64,000 nucleotides of DNA from Calliopum simillimum (taxonomy: Eukaryota; Arthropoda; Insecta; Diptera; Lauxaniidae): the NCBI GenBank assembly GCA_951812925.1, contig OX638371.1, forward strand, positions 117,265,124 to 117,329,123, written 5' to 3'. Numbering within the stretch: the stretch's first letter is position 1; each line of letters starts with the position of its first letter. The translations under genes and the position numbers were made by a program. Positions 44,868 through 58,269 of this stretch are shown piece by piece. The notes under the pieces were generated by a model. That model worked only from the letters and a program-made list of their open reading frames with translations, had not been told where the DNA came from and searched no databases.

Positions 44868-47800
44868 TCACACCGTTACGATTGTGGACTCTGTATGCAG
44901 TTTCTTCCAATAAACCGCTGGTTTGCGATACACAAATGTTTGAAGCATTGCCCTTGTGATTGGTTGTAACTCATAGCTGGGCTTAAAGTAAATCAACTCG
45001 TTATAACAATTCGAACAACCATAACGTTGCATACGTAATATGGCCTGGACAGCCGCTTCTTGAATCGTTGGACGATCGAAGGCATTAAGAAATCGAGCAA
45101 ACATTTTCGAATAAATAGAGACATCTGTATCCAAAGCAAATGGTTTAACAATCATAGAAATACTTTCCAGTAGACAGCCTATCTGAGCATCATGACTAGT
45201 AGAATTTAGTCCAATCGTATAAAATTTATTTGCTAAAGGCAAAAGTTTAGCTTGAAGAATTTCGCTTTCTACTTTTGATTGCGGTAAACGTTTACAAAGT
45301 AAAGCTAACGCATATGAAACATTGTTTAATTTACCATCATCAATTTTTTGGTAAAGATTGTTGAGAACTTCTTGTCGCTCCGGTTTGAAGGCCTCAAAAT
45401 GGTATTCAAAGCGAAGCTTTGATAGCAATTCTTTTGTTCGTAAATCTTCTTTATCCATATCATATTTGGTGCACATCAGTAAGTGTTGTATAACAGTAAT
45501 AAGAGCATCTGAATGATCATAAGAACGATCTTCGCGATGAGGCAATGTGGTGGGAAAGCAACAAAGTACCTCATATATCATAGGTATTGCTCTTAGTTTA
45601 TGAAAATAAAGACATTTATAGATAAAAGTGCGAGCTGGATTTGCTTCTATTTGCGGTAGTTGATTGGAAATTGTGAGCAAATAAAGTTGCGTTAGATTTA
45701 AAATGCTAGAAAGTGAAAATTCCTCAGCATTTTTAAAATTGAAAATTTTACTTTCAATTGCGCCCATTAATTCTGTCGAAAATTGTGCCTCAAGCAATTG
45801 CAGACGACGCATGACGTATGATATTTTACGATGTAATTTACCTAGACATTTTGGTGGTATTTCTGAAATTTTGCAGCCTAGTTCAGTTTCTGGACGTGGC
45901 ACATTTTGCATTTCTTCGACTATAACTGAAGCAATTTGTGTAATGTTATTCTTAGTGACTTCTTGTATTTGCTGGACTAGCATAAATGAAGCTAAATCAA
46001 GTTCTGATTCGTTGGTGGTAGTCGCGAGGAATTCTTGTATTTTTAATTTTAACATTATTATTTGTTTTTGCTCTGATTTACTGATTTGCTTTTTGGGTGC
46101 AGAAAACAACTTATGCGTTTCGTTATTGTAGTTTTTACACAAGTGTTGGAGTACCGAAGTGTTGGTAAATGAATAATATGTTTCATCTATTTCTAAAGGT
46201 ATTTCTTTGGTGGAGGAACCATTTGATTCTACACTATTATTTTCTTCTATTGATGGAGATGCGGGCGATTCGAAATGAACATTAGTTGTTTCTTGGATGG
46301 ATTGAATTTCTTGAGTAACTGCTTCGATTTTATTTTGAAAATCCTTATTAGAAGATGAAGAGGTGTTGTTAATACTAAAATATGATAAATCATTCGTAGT
46401 TGTGCACTGTTCGAGATGTTGTTCAATATGTTGCTGTGTTACAGGAACTTTCGGGATTGTGATGCGTTCTTGATAGTCTTCTTGAAAGCTTAAACAATCT
46501 TTTTCGAATTGCTTTGGTGCTATTTGTTTAACATTTCCGCTATAATTAAAATTAACTTTCCTATTTAGTTGCTTAAATAAACCGTTTGATAAATTGTTTT
46601 TTTCTTTTGTATGAAATTGTTTGCACTGTGTGGCTTGTCCTTCGCAAAAATGATTTATTGGTGTATATTTGCTTTGTATAGCTAACTCCGTTGTTTCGTT
46701 AGGGATACGTTTTGCTTGTAAATGCGCCGATCGTTTACAAACAAACGATGTATATAAGCTTCCGCATATATCTATTTTTCGTTTGCTTCCCCGTTTATTT
46801 GATGGACTATTCAATACTGAGCTTACAACACTTATATTGTTTTTATGTGTTTTGTTATATTCAAAGTTGTTATTGTCGAGTGTCGGATCACTTTGCATTA
46901 GGTCTTCAACTGTATAGTTTGTGGGTGGAAGTATATCGTTCAATGCACTAGTATCTATTAAGGGTAATATTGCTGTATTTGGATTTACGGTTTCATCATT
47001 ATTATCCGATATTGGTGGTATGGTTGAATTATAATGCAGTGTTGTTGCTGCTGAGCGTTCATTCAATTTAAGTTGCCTTTCAAGGTGACAAGATATTTCT
47101 GTCTTTGCTTCAGATACAACACTTACTCCTTCATTGGTCGATTTACAATTAATTTTATTAATACAATCTGATACTTCTTGAGATGAGCCAGCATCATAAT
47201 ATTCATCAATAATTAAATTATTTTCGTATGTGTCATTTACATTATTTACATCATTCTCAATTGAAAAATTTATTTCACTGACCATACCACAAACAGTATC
47301 ATCTTTGCAGAGCTCTAAGGTTATCTTCTCATTTTCGAAGGGTAAGAACGCTTCACAATTAGTATCTTTAGTAACATATGTAGTCTCTTCTTTTAAGGCA
47401 TGTCTCTCGATAAAGCAGTCTTCGGTTTTCATGGAATTTTCAGTAAATCTTTCCTCTCGAGTTTTTTCGTCGTTTGTTTTTAAATTTATACCTTCATCCC
47501 TTTCGCTAAAGGTTTCTGTACTCTCATCATCAGTGTCACTGCCAAATAAACTGTATTTCAATTTTGTCGCGGGTTTTTGATTTTTTCTCGCGGGTTTTTG
47601 ATTTACTTCAGTGTTCTGTAATTCTGTAGTTTCGTTTTCCGTTAGATGACTTATTGTATTGTTGTTATCGACTGTTATTTTATGCAATAATGGCATATTA
47701 TTTATATTATTAACACTTGAGCCAAATTGCGTTAGAAAATCAACAGCATTTTCTGATGATATTGGTGGAGATTCAGATTTTACATATGGCTTATCTGCAA

Positions 47801-50800
47801 AAGTAGGTTTTTTTTGCAAATGCACATTTTTTGCATCTGATGTATTTTGTTTTTTGAGTAGTTTTGTGATTTTTAATTTTTTGTCACTTGTACATTCCAA
47901 TGGTGGAAATAGATCTAGAATTTCATTTACAACAGCATCATTATATTTGTTGTATTTCTTCTTTTTCTTGCGCTGATATTTGTCATCACGTTGGGTTTTT
48001 GCTGGTATATGAATTTTAGAAAATTTCTCACCATCAAAATTAAGTAGATCAGCGGGTAAAATTGCTGTGGAGTAAGCGCCGGCCGGATAAGAGCAAGAGA
48101 ACTCTACAAAAATAACAAAATATAGATGAGTTAAAAGTGTCATTGATTAAAAATAAGCGTCTTACCTTCATTTGAGTTAAAAGAACTATCAACATCTTGA
48201 ATTGAACCCACAAATCGTATTGGACTTGTTCCAATGGTTTGATGGGCTGGTCCATTTGCTGAAATTGTGAAGATAAGAAAAACAATAGAATTGAGTTTTA
48301 AAAGTTAATATATTCAACTGATTGGCATGATTTTTTCCAGTCAGGGATATTAGATCCGAGAAAGCTTGAGTGAAAATTCTATATAAGAGCCGTTCACTGC
48401 ACAAACCGACTATCTCCATAAAACAGAAAGTGGAGAAAAATGATAAAACAATATACGTACAGTGAAAGTCGCCTATAACGACTCCGCTTATAACGTCGAA
48501 CCGCTTATAAAAAACAATTAAAATTAATTGGAAGGCTTTTTAGGAATTTTTTTTTTTTTAACTTTTTTCGTCGAAAAGGAAATGAATTTTTGCGTTTTTT
48601 TTTTTTAAATTAGCAACTGCAAAAACAAAAATAGTTATTTTCAATGTAAATTACAATGCCGAATCCGGATCTGGCCTAAGAAAGAGAGATTTCCTTGTTC
48701 TATTATAAACCCCTTAAGAATGTGATATCCACAAAAATCTCGAAAAACCAAACTTTAAGGTTAAGATACAACCATACAAGATAGGCCGGAAATTTACATT
48801 GCAAATTTTTTTTCTTGTTTTGATTTGTTCATAAATTTGTAAAAACCGTAAAAATTTTTTTTTTTTTTTTTCAACAAAAAAAAGTTCAAAAAAATCCTTA
48901 AAAACTCAATATTTTGTTAACGCGATCAGGTAGAATTTTCGAAAATACCATTTTTGAGTCTGCAAACAATTGGAAAATGAACTGCATACTCTAGTTTCTA
49001 AGATTATTTTTGTCAAACCTTTTTTTTTGATTTGGTAACTGAAATTTAACTCTGAAAATCGATTAGCTCGTTGACCGATTTAAAAAAATTTTTCCTGTAT
49101 ATTTGGACTCCACTGAATAACTTTGCATAAAAACTCATGGAGTGGGACGACATCGAGGTAAAAACTAGTTCAAACGAGGCGTGATGTATTTACTGCATGC
49201 AAAATAGGGTTAATTCAGTTTTGTTTTTAAAGAATTGCATTGAGTACGTAATTTTACTATATTAAAATTGATAGCAAATGCAAACACCGTTTTTTCTTTT
49301 ATATATTAGCGTTAATGTCGGATATAACGACCGCCGGTTAAAGCGACCGACTTTGCGCGGTCCCTTGACCGTCGTTATAAGCGACTTCCACTGTAGTTTT
49401 TTAAATAAAGTCTTCTTATTCACCTGTGTGTGACACCCGTCATTTTTACTTGTTCTCAACTATTTATAGTAACAATGCTTAAAGAATTTTAGCACGAAAT
49501 AACCTTCTTATTAGCCAAAGACCAAACAAGTTTTCCCAATTAATGATGGTAATCGCTATCATTTTAGAATTTTATTAAACATATAACAAGCTATAAGTGC
49601 TTCGACATTTAAATTTAAAATTTTTGGAAAAGTGTGTTAATCACTTTGTGCAGTGAGTGGCTCATATGACTGTGTGAACCATTATTATCACACAGAAACC
49701 ATTCGGCCAATTGAACTGAAAATTTGGGTGTATCTCAGGTATGGGAAGGTTTTTATGCTATACACGAAGGTTTCCGAAAGTCACCCGAAGGCTTCATAGT
49801 CAAAACGAAGAATATCTAAGTACACTAGAGGAAAAATATCTATTGCGGACTATTAACAAGTTTTAATCGATAGTTTTCTGGGTCACCCGAAGTTTCCTGA
49901 AGGCCATCTGAAGACTTGAAAGTCAAAACGAAGAATATTAAGAGGGAAAAATCTACAGCGAACTATCAACAAACTTTAACTGATAGTTTTTTGGATTACC
50001 CGAAGGCTTCATAGTCAAAACGAAGGATGTCTAACCATACTAGAGACAAAACACCTATGTATGAAGCACTGCAAATATCTTTTTCATGATACATTAATTT
50101 TTATTGCTGGTGTGGCAGAAGCGTAAATTTCAGTTTTATCTATATCTTCTAAGTTATTGGGGATGAAAAAACAAAACAAACATGCTTAGCGAAGCGGGCA
50201 GGGAAGGCTATTAGTATAATATACAACAGACTTATGTAATTACCTTTATTTGCAGACGTATTATTTGTGAATTCCTGCAATTCAGCATTATTCTGCTGAA
50301 GGTCCTGAGCATCGGTATTTTGTTTAGATATTTCTTCATACATTGAACGTAACCAACTTTGAAATTCATGCTGATTTATTGGGTTACCACCCGTTCCGCC
50401 AAGAGGACGTATGGAGTTTAACTCATCACTGTTACGGTTTTTTAATAAGCCAAATAGCATTTGTCCAAAAACTTGCCATAAATCATCAAAAGTGGTAAAA
50501 TTTAAAGTGTTGAGCGATGAAGGCAATTGCGGAATTCTACCCTCGGCATTTGGTTCAAACGGTAGCATTATTGGTGATACAGATGGTGGTGATAACACCT
50601 CATTCTTAATTCGATCAGCTATGTTGCGCGATGGCGGACGTGAATTAGACCGTTTTACGTTTGCAAGTATTTGATGAGTACCACTTCCGCCAATGTAGTC
50701 AATAGTTTTTTGTATATTACAGATTAAAGTGCAAGTTCCTGTTGATTTTTTCGTTGTAGCAAGTTGTTCTGCAATTATGTTGGTAGGAATTGGACTAACT

Positions 50801-51693
50801 GGTTTAATATCCCATCGAAGCATTTCACGCAGCATATCATCAATTGCAGGCAGTGCGCGCTGTTCTGGAAAGCATGTTCCAATATCACGTTTTTTAATGA
50901 ACGAAGAAGTGCAAGTGCTGCGTGTTGTTGTTGTATTTATATGTTGCGTTCCCTGTGAACGGTGTTCAATGTTTATATATTGTGTTCCCTGTGACTGCAC
51001 TTCTTTTTGCATTTGATTGCTTGGGGCCGCTGGTGCATTTGACCATAAATCGCATTGAATGCCAATTTCTGGTTTCTTAATTTTTGGTTTACGCTTTTTT
51101 GGGCTACGCTTTTCAGGTACAAACAGTGAATTTTCCAAGCAATACTTTCTTAATTTTTCTGCTATAGCCATATCATGCCAATGTAGCGCTTGATCTTTAT
51201 CCAGTTTGCTAAAGAGTCGCATGTAGCATGTCGACAAATCATTATAATCTACTGGCAAGTGATTCGTCTCCTCCAACTTATATCCCAGTTGGTCGTTGGC
51301 CAATGTTATGGATGCCAAATCTGCTGTGAGAGTTTCGCATCTCTTGCGCAGTTCACTTGTTAGAGACTGTAGTTGCATCCTTTCTAACTTTTCTGCTTCA
51401 TATAGTTTACTTATATCTTTCGCACTGCTTTGAAAATCTTTCAATTGTTGTTGTAATCCTTTACGCTCTTTTTCCAAATTATGTAGTTGTTGTATTAAGC
51501 TGTCGTTGTTAGCGATGCGCTTGGCTATATCTTGTACCCGACTACTAAGCTTTTTGTGATTAAGTGTTGCTCCACCCGGAAGAGGTGCGACGCATTTAAC
51601 TGCTGTCGGTGCACCTTGAGTTGGCCGTGGTGGCGTTAATTCGAAAAATTTCAGATTGAAATCACCAAAATCAAATTGTTGCTCCTCGCACAT
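44868..51693 (-). CDS. Large coiled-coil/helical protein, probable ICE1 (Little Elongation Complex subunit 1)
   Basis: Three exons, 50244-51693, 48166-48258 and 44868-48103, join in phase 1 to give 1592 aa. Residues about 50-145 form a coiled coil (IANNDSLIQQLHNLEKERKG). Residues 195-325 hold a basic stretch (KRSPKKRKPKIKKP) and recurring short motifs EIGIQC, SQGTQ, SQGTQ, DIGTC, STGTC. The middle (about 520-1200) is acidic, Asn/Ser/Thr-rich and likely disordered. The C-terminal 350 residues are a conserved helical region (SSILNLTQLYLLTISNQLPQ; then ARTFIYKCLYFHKLRAIPMI). ICE1 has this layout: an N-terminal coiled coil with an IGTQ motif, a long disordered middle, and a helical C-terminus. 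It scaffolds snRNA transcription with ELL. Similarity is from recall and modest. Intron 1 contains a pogo-like element. Confidence 0.6.
48460..49393. mobile_element. 934-bp pogo/Tigger-like non-autonomous element in intron 1 of the ICE1-like gene
   Basis: Starts CAGTGAAAGTCGCCTATAAC and ends GTTATAAGCGACTTCCACTG, with TA on both sides (48458-48459, 49394-49395). A second ATATAACGACCGCC motif lies inside the right end. No transposase frame. The CAGTGRAAGTCGC-type end is common among pogo-like elements. Confidence 0.7.
49394..50243. other. Remainder of ICE1-like intron 1
   Basis: About 850 bp. An imperfect repeat unit of about 120 bp recurs (GAAGGCTTCATAGTCAAAAC near 49785 and 49995, and a diverged CTGAAGACTTGAAAGTC-like version near 49900). 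No exon was needed here: the phases of the flanking exons join directly. Confidence 0.45.
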
Positions 51694-52741
51694 TTTTGCA
51701 GTATGTTTGTGGTTATTTCACGTGTTTTCCTCCAAATAAACGTTTTAGAGTCTCAGTCAAGTCCTTTGTTTAAAAACTTATTACCTTGATTTAAAGATTG
51801 CATTTTAGCGCCTAAATGTTGTGTTAGTTTTGTTATTTAAACATAAAAATAAACCTGATGCAAAAAAGTACAACTAACCAAGAAAACGTTTTCGCAACGT
51901 TTTGACAACTGTCAAAAAAGCCGACTCCATAAAGGCTGTTCACATCTTCAAATTAATTTGTGAATTAAAATTTGTTTGGCATCACTAATTCTGGCAAGCC
52001 ATCAACCCCCCTCTCAAGACCCCAAAAAACCAGTCAGATATCCCAGCGAGAAAATTGATTATTGGTGATTGAAACAAGTCACATCCCAGCGAGAAAATTG
52101 ATTATTGGTGATTGAACAACTCACATAACCCTGTGAGAAAATTGGTCATTCTTCAATAAATAATAAAAAAAATGCAAAAACCTATTATATATATTATAAA
52201 ATCAAGTTTTCTAACCATGTTCTGTTTTGAATTAGACCTCGATGACCTTTTTAGTTAATTTGCGGTTGTTGAATCTAAACCTGGCAACCATTTTTCTCTA
52301 TCAGCCCTAGGATTCGAGTTACTCTTGCTCAATAGTGCAGAACACGCTTTTTTCAAGCATATGGCGCTCATCCAAGCAGTATCATAACTTTCCAAGATAT
52401 CGTAGAGTCAATTTGTAAGCTATCCAATCAGTTTTTTTTAATTTTTTTAGAGAGGTTAAAAAACTGCTCAGAAGACCATTTCTATTAAAGTTTTAGACAT
52501 TTTTATCTTCTATTAAATAAACAGAATAACAATCTATCAAATAGAAGAAAACAATTTTCCAAACTTCAGTAGTAATAGAGTTCTAAGCTGTTCTTTAACT
52601 CTCCTAAAAATTATAAAAAAGATATAATAGGCTCATCGATATCTTCCATTGAAATAAATGTATCAAAAAATTCAATTTGAATGGAATTCAGATATCGTAC
52701 CAATGGAAAGTTATGATCCTATTTGAAAAATTAAAAGGTAA
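51694..52741. other. ICE1-like 5' flank and intergenic stretch with a 43-bp repeat
   Basis: Contains the presumed promoter of the minus-strand ICE1-like gene. A 43-bp unit (CCCAGCGAGAAAATTGATTA and following) is repeated about 2.7 times at 52040-52160. No gene is visible. Confidence 0.45.
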
Positions 52742-55320
52742 GATTTTATTTATTTATTTCGGTCTACAGAATAAATCTTACAGACTATAATCTTAATTTA
52801 ATTAAATAAAACAAATAAATTAAGCTTAAATAAGTTTAAACTTAAATTAAAATTTAACAATTGGGAATAATTATTACAAATACGAATACACTTAGCAATC
52901 GGTTCATTAAGAGCATAATTTGTCCTATGGACTTGATCTTCAAACATACGATTATGTCTTAAATTTCTATTAGGTACATATAGCACAAATGAATCGGAAA
53001 TCTCCTTACAATTAATTTTACCAGACAAAATATTATAAACAAAAGTTAAAGAAGAGGACACACGACGGTCTTTTAAAGACTGTAGCCCCAAGAGTTTTCG
53101 CCTTGAATCATAGCAAGGAACTCCATCTGGCCACTGCAGTTTATACAATGCAAACCTAGTAAAATTTCTTGAATTTTTTCAATTCTATCTGAGCTATCAG
53201 TATAGAAGGGATCCCAAATAATTGAGCAATACTCTAGAATGCTTCTTACCAAGGAAATATATAGAGCTTTCACTGTCATTTGGTCTTTAAAATTTAAAGA
53301 ATTTCTTTTGATAAAGCCTAACATAGCATAAGATTCAGAAACAGCATAATCATAATGAGATTTAAATGTGAAGCTTGAATCAAAAATTACTCCAAGGTCC
53401 TTAATTTCTTGTTTACGCAGTAATAACTTATTATTGATACAGTAATCAAATGTTTTGGGTTCAGAACACTTCGTGAAAGAAACAATACAACATTTGCTTA
53501 AATTCAATGCTAGGTTATTGCATAAGCACCACTGATTAAAAGAGGATAAATCACTCTGAAGCAACATATAGTCAGTATCACAAGATATCTTTCGAAATAA
53601 TTTGACATTATCTGCAAAAAGTAGACGAGTAGAGTGTTTAATAACTCTTGGTAAGTCGTTAATAAATAATATGAATAAAAGTGGACCACAATGTGTACCC
53701 TGCGGAATACCAGACGATGCATCAATTGCAGTATCAGAAATAGTATTCCCAATTTTAACAAATAGTTTACGCTTAGTCAAAAAACTTTCAAAAAATTTTA
53801 TGAGCAAATCTGAAAGACCATATATTTTTAATTTTTTTAAAAGAATTACATGATCAACTTTATCAAAAGCTTTCGAGAAATCTGTGTAAATGACATCAAG
53901 TTGCTTATGATCTACCATGGCTGCAACGATATATTTTGAAATCAATGTCAGATTTGTGCAAGTGGATTTTCCAGGGAGAAATCCATGTTGAGCTTCACAT
54001 ATAGCTTCACTTACATAGTTAAACAGTTTATTTTTGATAATTATATCAAATAACTTTGCAAAAGTAGGCTGCTTTACAATAGCTCTATAGTTGCATACAT
54101 CACTACGATCGCCAGATTTGTATATGGGAGCAATGATGCAAATTTTCCAAATATCGAGAAATAAGCCAGACTTAAAACAAGAATTAAATAGATTAGTTAA
54201 GGGTTTAACAATATTACTAGCACAGTTTTTAAAAAACATGGGTGGAAAACCATCCTTTTCATGTTTAAAACTAGGTTTTAAGCTAGAAATTGCATTTAAA
54301 ACATCTTCCTCATTAACAGTAAAGATATTAATAAAATCTGAATTTGATGTAAAAACATCCTTCTCACACCAGGAAGTGTTCTCAAATTTTTCATATACTT
54401 CTTGAAAAAATTTAGCAAAAAGATTGCATGACTGCAATGTATCATTAGATTTAGAGTCACCAAATCTCATGCTTGCCGGAAAGTCATTTGTTTTACACTT
54501 ATCATTTAAATACTGCGAAAAATATTTCGGATTAGATTTTAATCGAGATTCAACCATTAAAATATATTTATTATACAAAAATTTGTGTAGAAAATCAAAC
54601 TCTTTACGCATTTGAAGATATCGCACATGATCTAAGCTGCAGTTTGTTTTTTTAAATTTTTTATAAGCTTTATTCTTTACATTTTTCAAGTGCAAAAGTC
54701 TAGCATTAAACCAAGGTGGTTTATTGTTGCAAGCTCTTGATTTAAGAGGAACAAAAAGGGTAACAGCAGACTGGAATATGTCAAAAATAAATTTGTAAGC
54801 TAAATTTGGATCCTGAATGAAATCAAGTGAAGACTAATCGCATAAGTTTAAAAACGTATTGATCTCTAAAAAAATTCCCTTCAGAAAGTAAAATTCATTA
54901 ATCAAATTTATATCTTAAGCACTAAAAACATAAAACTCAAAATTAATGGTTAAAGCTTTATGGTGGATGGAATTTTTAGAAATTGGAGATGAGTTTAATT
55001 CGCAGGTTGCCTTCAAATCACCAGTAATAAAAATTAAATCTAAGATCCTTTCCAAATCATTTTTATAAGAATTTAACTGATTGAATCCATTTGATAAAAA
55101 AAAGCTTACAACTAGCGATTCAATATCTGAATTAAAGTTACATGGTAATAGATTAAAATCACCTAAAGCAATTATCTGCTGGATGGAATCAATTTGATTT
55201 AAAACAAAACTTATATTATTAATGTGATCATTATATAAATCGTAGTTACTATTTATTGTGGATGTACGCCAAATGTCTGAAAATAACGTCTTTTGAACTT
55301 CAAATTAAGGATTAATCGGA
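52742..55320 (-). pseudogene. Defective jockey-like non-LTR retrotransposon, 5' truncated
   Basis: Minus strand. The endonuclease C-terminal half is readable at about 54840-55290 (IIALGDFNLLP, LDLIFITGD, HHKAL) and is closed by stops. The reverse transcriptase follows at 53073-54695: LKPSFKHEKDGFP, YTDFSKAFDKVDHV, SSGIPQGTHCGPLLFILFIN and a catalytic box reading FADN in place of the usual FADD. A frameshift near 53165 leads to the C-terminal FALYKLQWPDGVPCYDSRRK part (52798-53148). A minus-strand (AAAT)n-type tail sits at about 52742-52765. The stops, the frameshift and the Asp-to-Asn change in the active site make it dead. Confidence 0.85.
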
Positions 55321-55927
55321 TCACAGACCTGAAAGAAAAAACGGTTGGCAGATTTAGAATCAGCTACCGCAAAAAAAATCAATCAAATTTTTTCTCTGAA
55401 TATGTTGCTTTGTATAATTAACTTCAAATCGAAATTACTTTTCAGTAAAACGAACATAGTTGATGGCCAATTTGGTTTATTGGAATACAAATCGGACTTA
55501 ATCTTTTTTCACCTTAAATTTTATTTAATTCCGATATCAAAGAGAATTGGATTTTAAAACCAGGCATTATTTTACTGCACTTATTATAGTCTTCCACTAA
55601 AGTTTCCTCTGCACCTTAAGCGACCAGATTATTTATTTACAGTGCTGGACACTTGTAATTGTATCCATATAGTACCCGTAGTCACCAAAATATAGTCCCT
55701 GGGAAGACTCTTCCATCATCGATACGTATCAAAGTGAGGACAGCATTCACTGAAAGGAGATTCAGCGTAATATAAGGACCGTGCCATTATTTATGAGTAC
55801 ATTTTAAACACCTTATAAAGCAGGCGTTGATTGTACAATGTCTTAGCAACTTATGTCAATAAAATATGACATTTATGTTGTTTCGAAAAATTAATTTAGT
55901 TTGGAAAATTTTTCAAAGGCGTTATCA
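55321..55927. other. Junction stretch between retrotransposon and DD37E element
   Basis: Low-complexity AT-rich DNA, perhaps including the 5' edge of the LINE. It may hold the left end of the mariner element near 55780 (GGACCGTGCCATTATTTATG), but no matching right end was found. Confidence 0.3.
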
Positions 55928-56815
55928 ATGAAGGGACTTAATCCAAAACAACGCGAGGCAATTCTTTGCAAATGGTGTAAGAAAATAATGCCTTAAAGAA
56001 AAATTGCCAAAGAAGAAGGCGTTAGCGTATGGGCGGTTCAGAAAACTATAAAGCGGTTTACAGAGCATTATACTCTTGATGATTTACCTGGAAGAGGCCA
56101 AAGAATAATAAGTGTTTTTACAAAAGAAAAAGAAATATCTGTTCGTGATTGCGCTAAAAAATGTGGTACCTCGTCTTCAACTGTCCAACGTGTTAAGGTG
56201 AGGAACAACTTTAGAACCTATAAAAAGCAGAAATGTCCAAAACGAAGCAAAGTTCAAAGTGCAAGAGCAAAACAACGAGCCCGTAAGTTGTATCGCCATA
56301 TTTTAAACAAAAATTTGAATGCATTGTAATGGATGATGAAACTTACGTCAAATTGGACTACAAAACCCTAACAGGCCCCCAATTTTTTACAGTTAATAAA
56401 GAAGAGAAGGTAACTACAGCCGATAAGTCAATTCAATGCGAAAAATTTGGAAAAAAACTTATGGTTTGGCAAGCAATTTGTCAGTACGGTAAGGTTTCTT
56501 CTCCTTTCGTCACAAACAAAACAATGAACCATGAAATATACCTCAAGGAGTGTCTTAAGAAGAGACTTCTTCCGCTTATTAAAGAGCACTCTAATAAGCC
56601 ACTTTTTTGGCCTGACCTTGCTTCCTGTCACTATGCATCTTCCGTGGTAAATTTGGTACGATAGTGAAAATCTTGATTATGTAAAGAAAGAGCTTAACCC
56701 ACCAAACTGCCCAGAACTTCGTCCAATAGAAAGATTTTGGGCAATTATAAAAAGAGATTTGAAGCAAACATATAAGCCCGCAGATAATTCAAAACTTCAA
56801 AATCATCAATATAGT
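55928..56815 (+). pseudogene. Tc1/mariner transposase pseudogene, DD37E-like
   Basis: ATG 55928 starts a helix-turn-helix part (NPKQREAILCKWCKKIMP, stop, then EEGVSVWAVQKTIKRFTEHY). A GRGQ hook-like motif follows, then a frameshift near 56315 into MDDETYVKLDYKTLTGPQFF, KKLMVWQAIC and FWPDLASCHYAS. After a second frameshift (about 56650) comes NPPNCPELRPIERFWAIIKR. With the frames aligned, 37 residues separate the second Asp from the Glu. Two frameshifts and a stop make it nonfunctional. Confidence 0.8.
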
Positions 56816-56914
56816 TAGGTGGGGATAAAATAAGATAAGAAAAGTTTTGCCTTGGAGAAAAAAGGGTTCTACTTTATGTACATTTTCTTTATTTTCACAG
56901 ATTTTCTTAAATTT

Positions 56915-56977
56915 TTCAGTCCCCCCAGAATTGTCTTCACTCCCTCCTATGGGGGCGCGCCCCACCAGTTGAGAGCC
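56915..56977. mobile_element. Isolated hAT-type terminus
   Basis: Read on the minus strand from about 56977: CAGTGGCTCTCAACTGGTGG then GGCGCGCCCCCATAGGAGG. A CAGTGG-type end with a G/C-rich subterminal palindrome (GGGGCGCGCCCC) is typical of hAT elements. No opposite end was found, so it is a relic. Confidence 0.5.
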
Positions 56978-57780
56978 ACTGTTCTAAAGCATCCCATTGG
57001 TCGGCCAACGCTCCATGGGTAATCCGATAATCCGACACCTTTATGAAATAAATAAACCAAAAAGTGTAATGGGGAATGACCATATTTCCTACAGGAAATA
57101 TATAGTTAGCTTTTATATTATATACAAATTTGACAGATATTATATACAATTTTGATAATTGGCAACCCATTATTTTTAAAATAATCTGAATCCATATTCT
57201 GATCCAGAATTGTGTACCAAATTTCTCGGATATATTTGTATTCAGAATCGGATTTTATTTCAGGAAATACGAATTGTTGCAAGATTGGAATGGTTTCAAC
57301 TAGACGCAGTCTATCAATATTTCTGGATCCATTATAGCATTGGAAACATTGTTAAACTGTTAATGTTAAACTAATCCATTTTCATCAAGAGAATATGGAT
57401 TATCTTAAAAGATTAAAATGGATTATTACGTTACGCAAACATTTTTCAAAGAGCGCGAATTACTTCAATTAATATTATCTCTAAAAAGTGCGACAATCGC
57501 AGACCATGTGCTATGGAAAAACGCAATGAATGCGACGTGAAATATTGCAAGAGCCAATCGCACCCTGCGGGGAATTAAAGTCCAACTACAATCATTCTAG
57601 TCCTTTTCAATCCAAATACGCACTTGGAAAAAAAGCGCGATCAATGTCAATCCAATATCGAGTCTAGATGTGGACAAAAAAATGTATGTTTAGGTACATC
57701 ATACATCCTTGCCAAATCATTTCAAGGATATAATGGATTGTTTTTGAACATTGCTTATCTCGTTGATCTTTTCATATGTG
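56978..57780. other. Intergenic stretch
   Basis: No gene or bounded repeat recognised between the hAT relic and the Tc1 element. Confidence 0.3.
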
Positions 57781-58269
57781 CAGCTGTGTCCAAAATAATA
57801 GTAGTGCTTTTTATAAAATTGAAAAAGACCTTAAAAATATCTGAATTTTTATTTTGATCAAATTGAAATACATTTTTTTTACAAGAGTGGTATCCTAAAG
57901 AGAAATTAAAAAAATAATTAACAAGATTTCAAGGCAGTTGGGATAAAAAAATTAAAGTTTTCACAAGTTCTTAAAATTTGGCTGCTCAAAATAATAGTAG
58001 TGGTACCTTTGCAGTCGTGTAACTTTTGCAAAATAGCCACGTTTTTAAAATTATGGGTTATTTAAAACACAACGTTATCACTAGTATTTAGTATTGAACT
58101 TTAATAAGCATTTAAATTAAAAATATAAACCGTTTTGTTTTCGACACAAGCTATGTAAATTTGGACATGTCATTTAATAATTTATTGTTGTGTAAACGCA
58201 CCTTTTGTTTTTCTGTTCATTGTTTTTTGTCTTTTGCTAAGGAACGTTGTTCCATTTAATAAAGGAAAT

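Noticed and set aside
45703..47976. Several plus-strand open frames of 80-140 codons
   Set aside because: Antisense of the large third exon of the ICE1-like gene.
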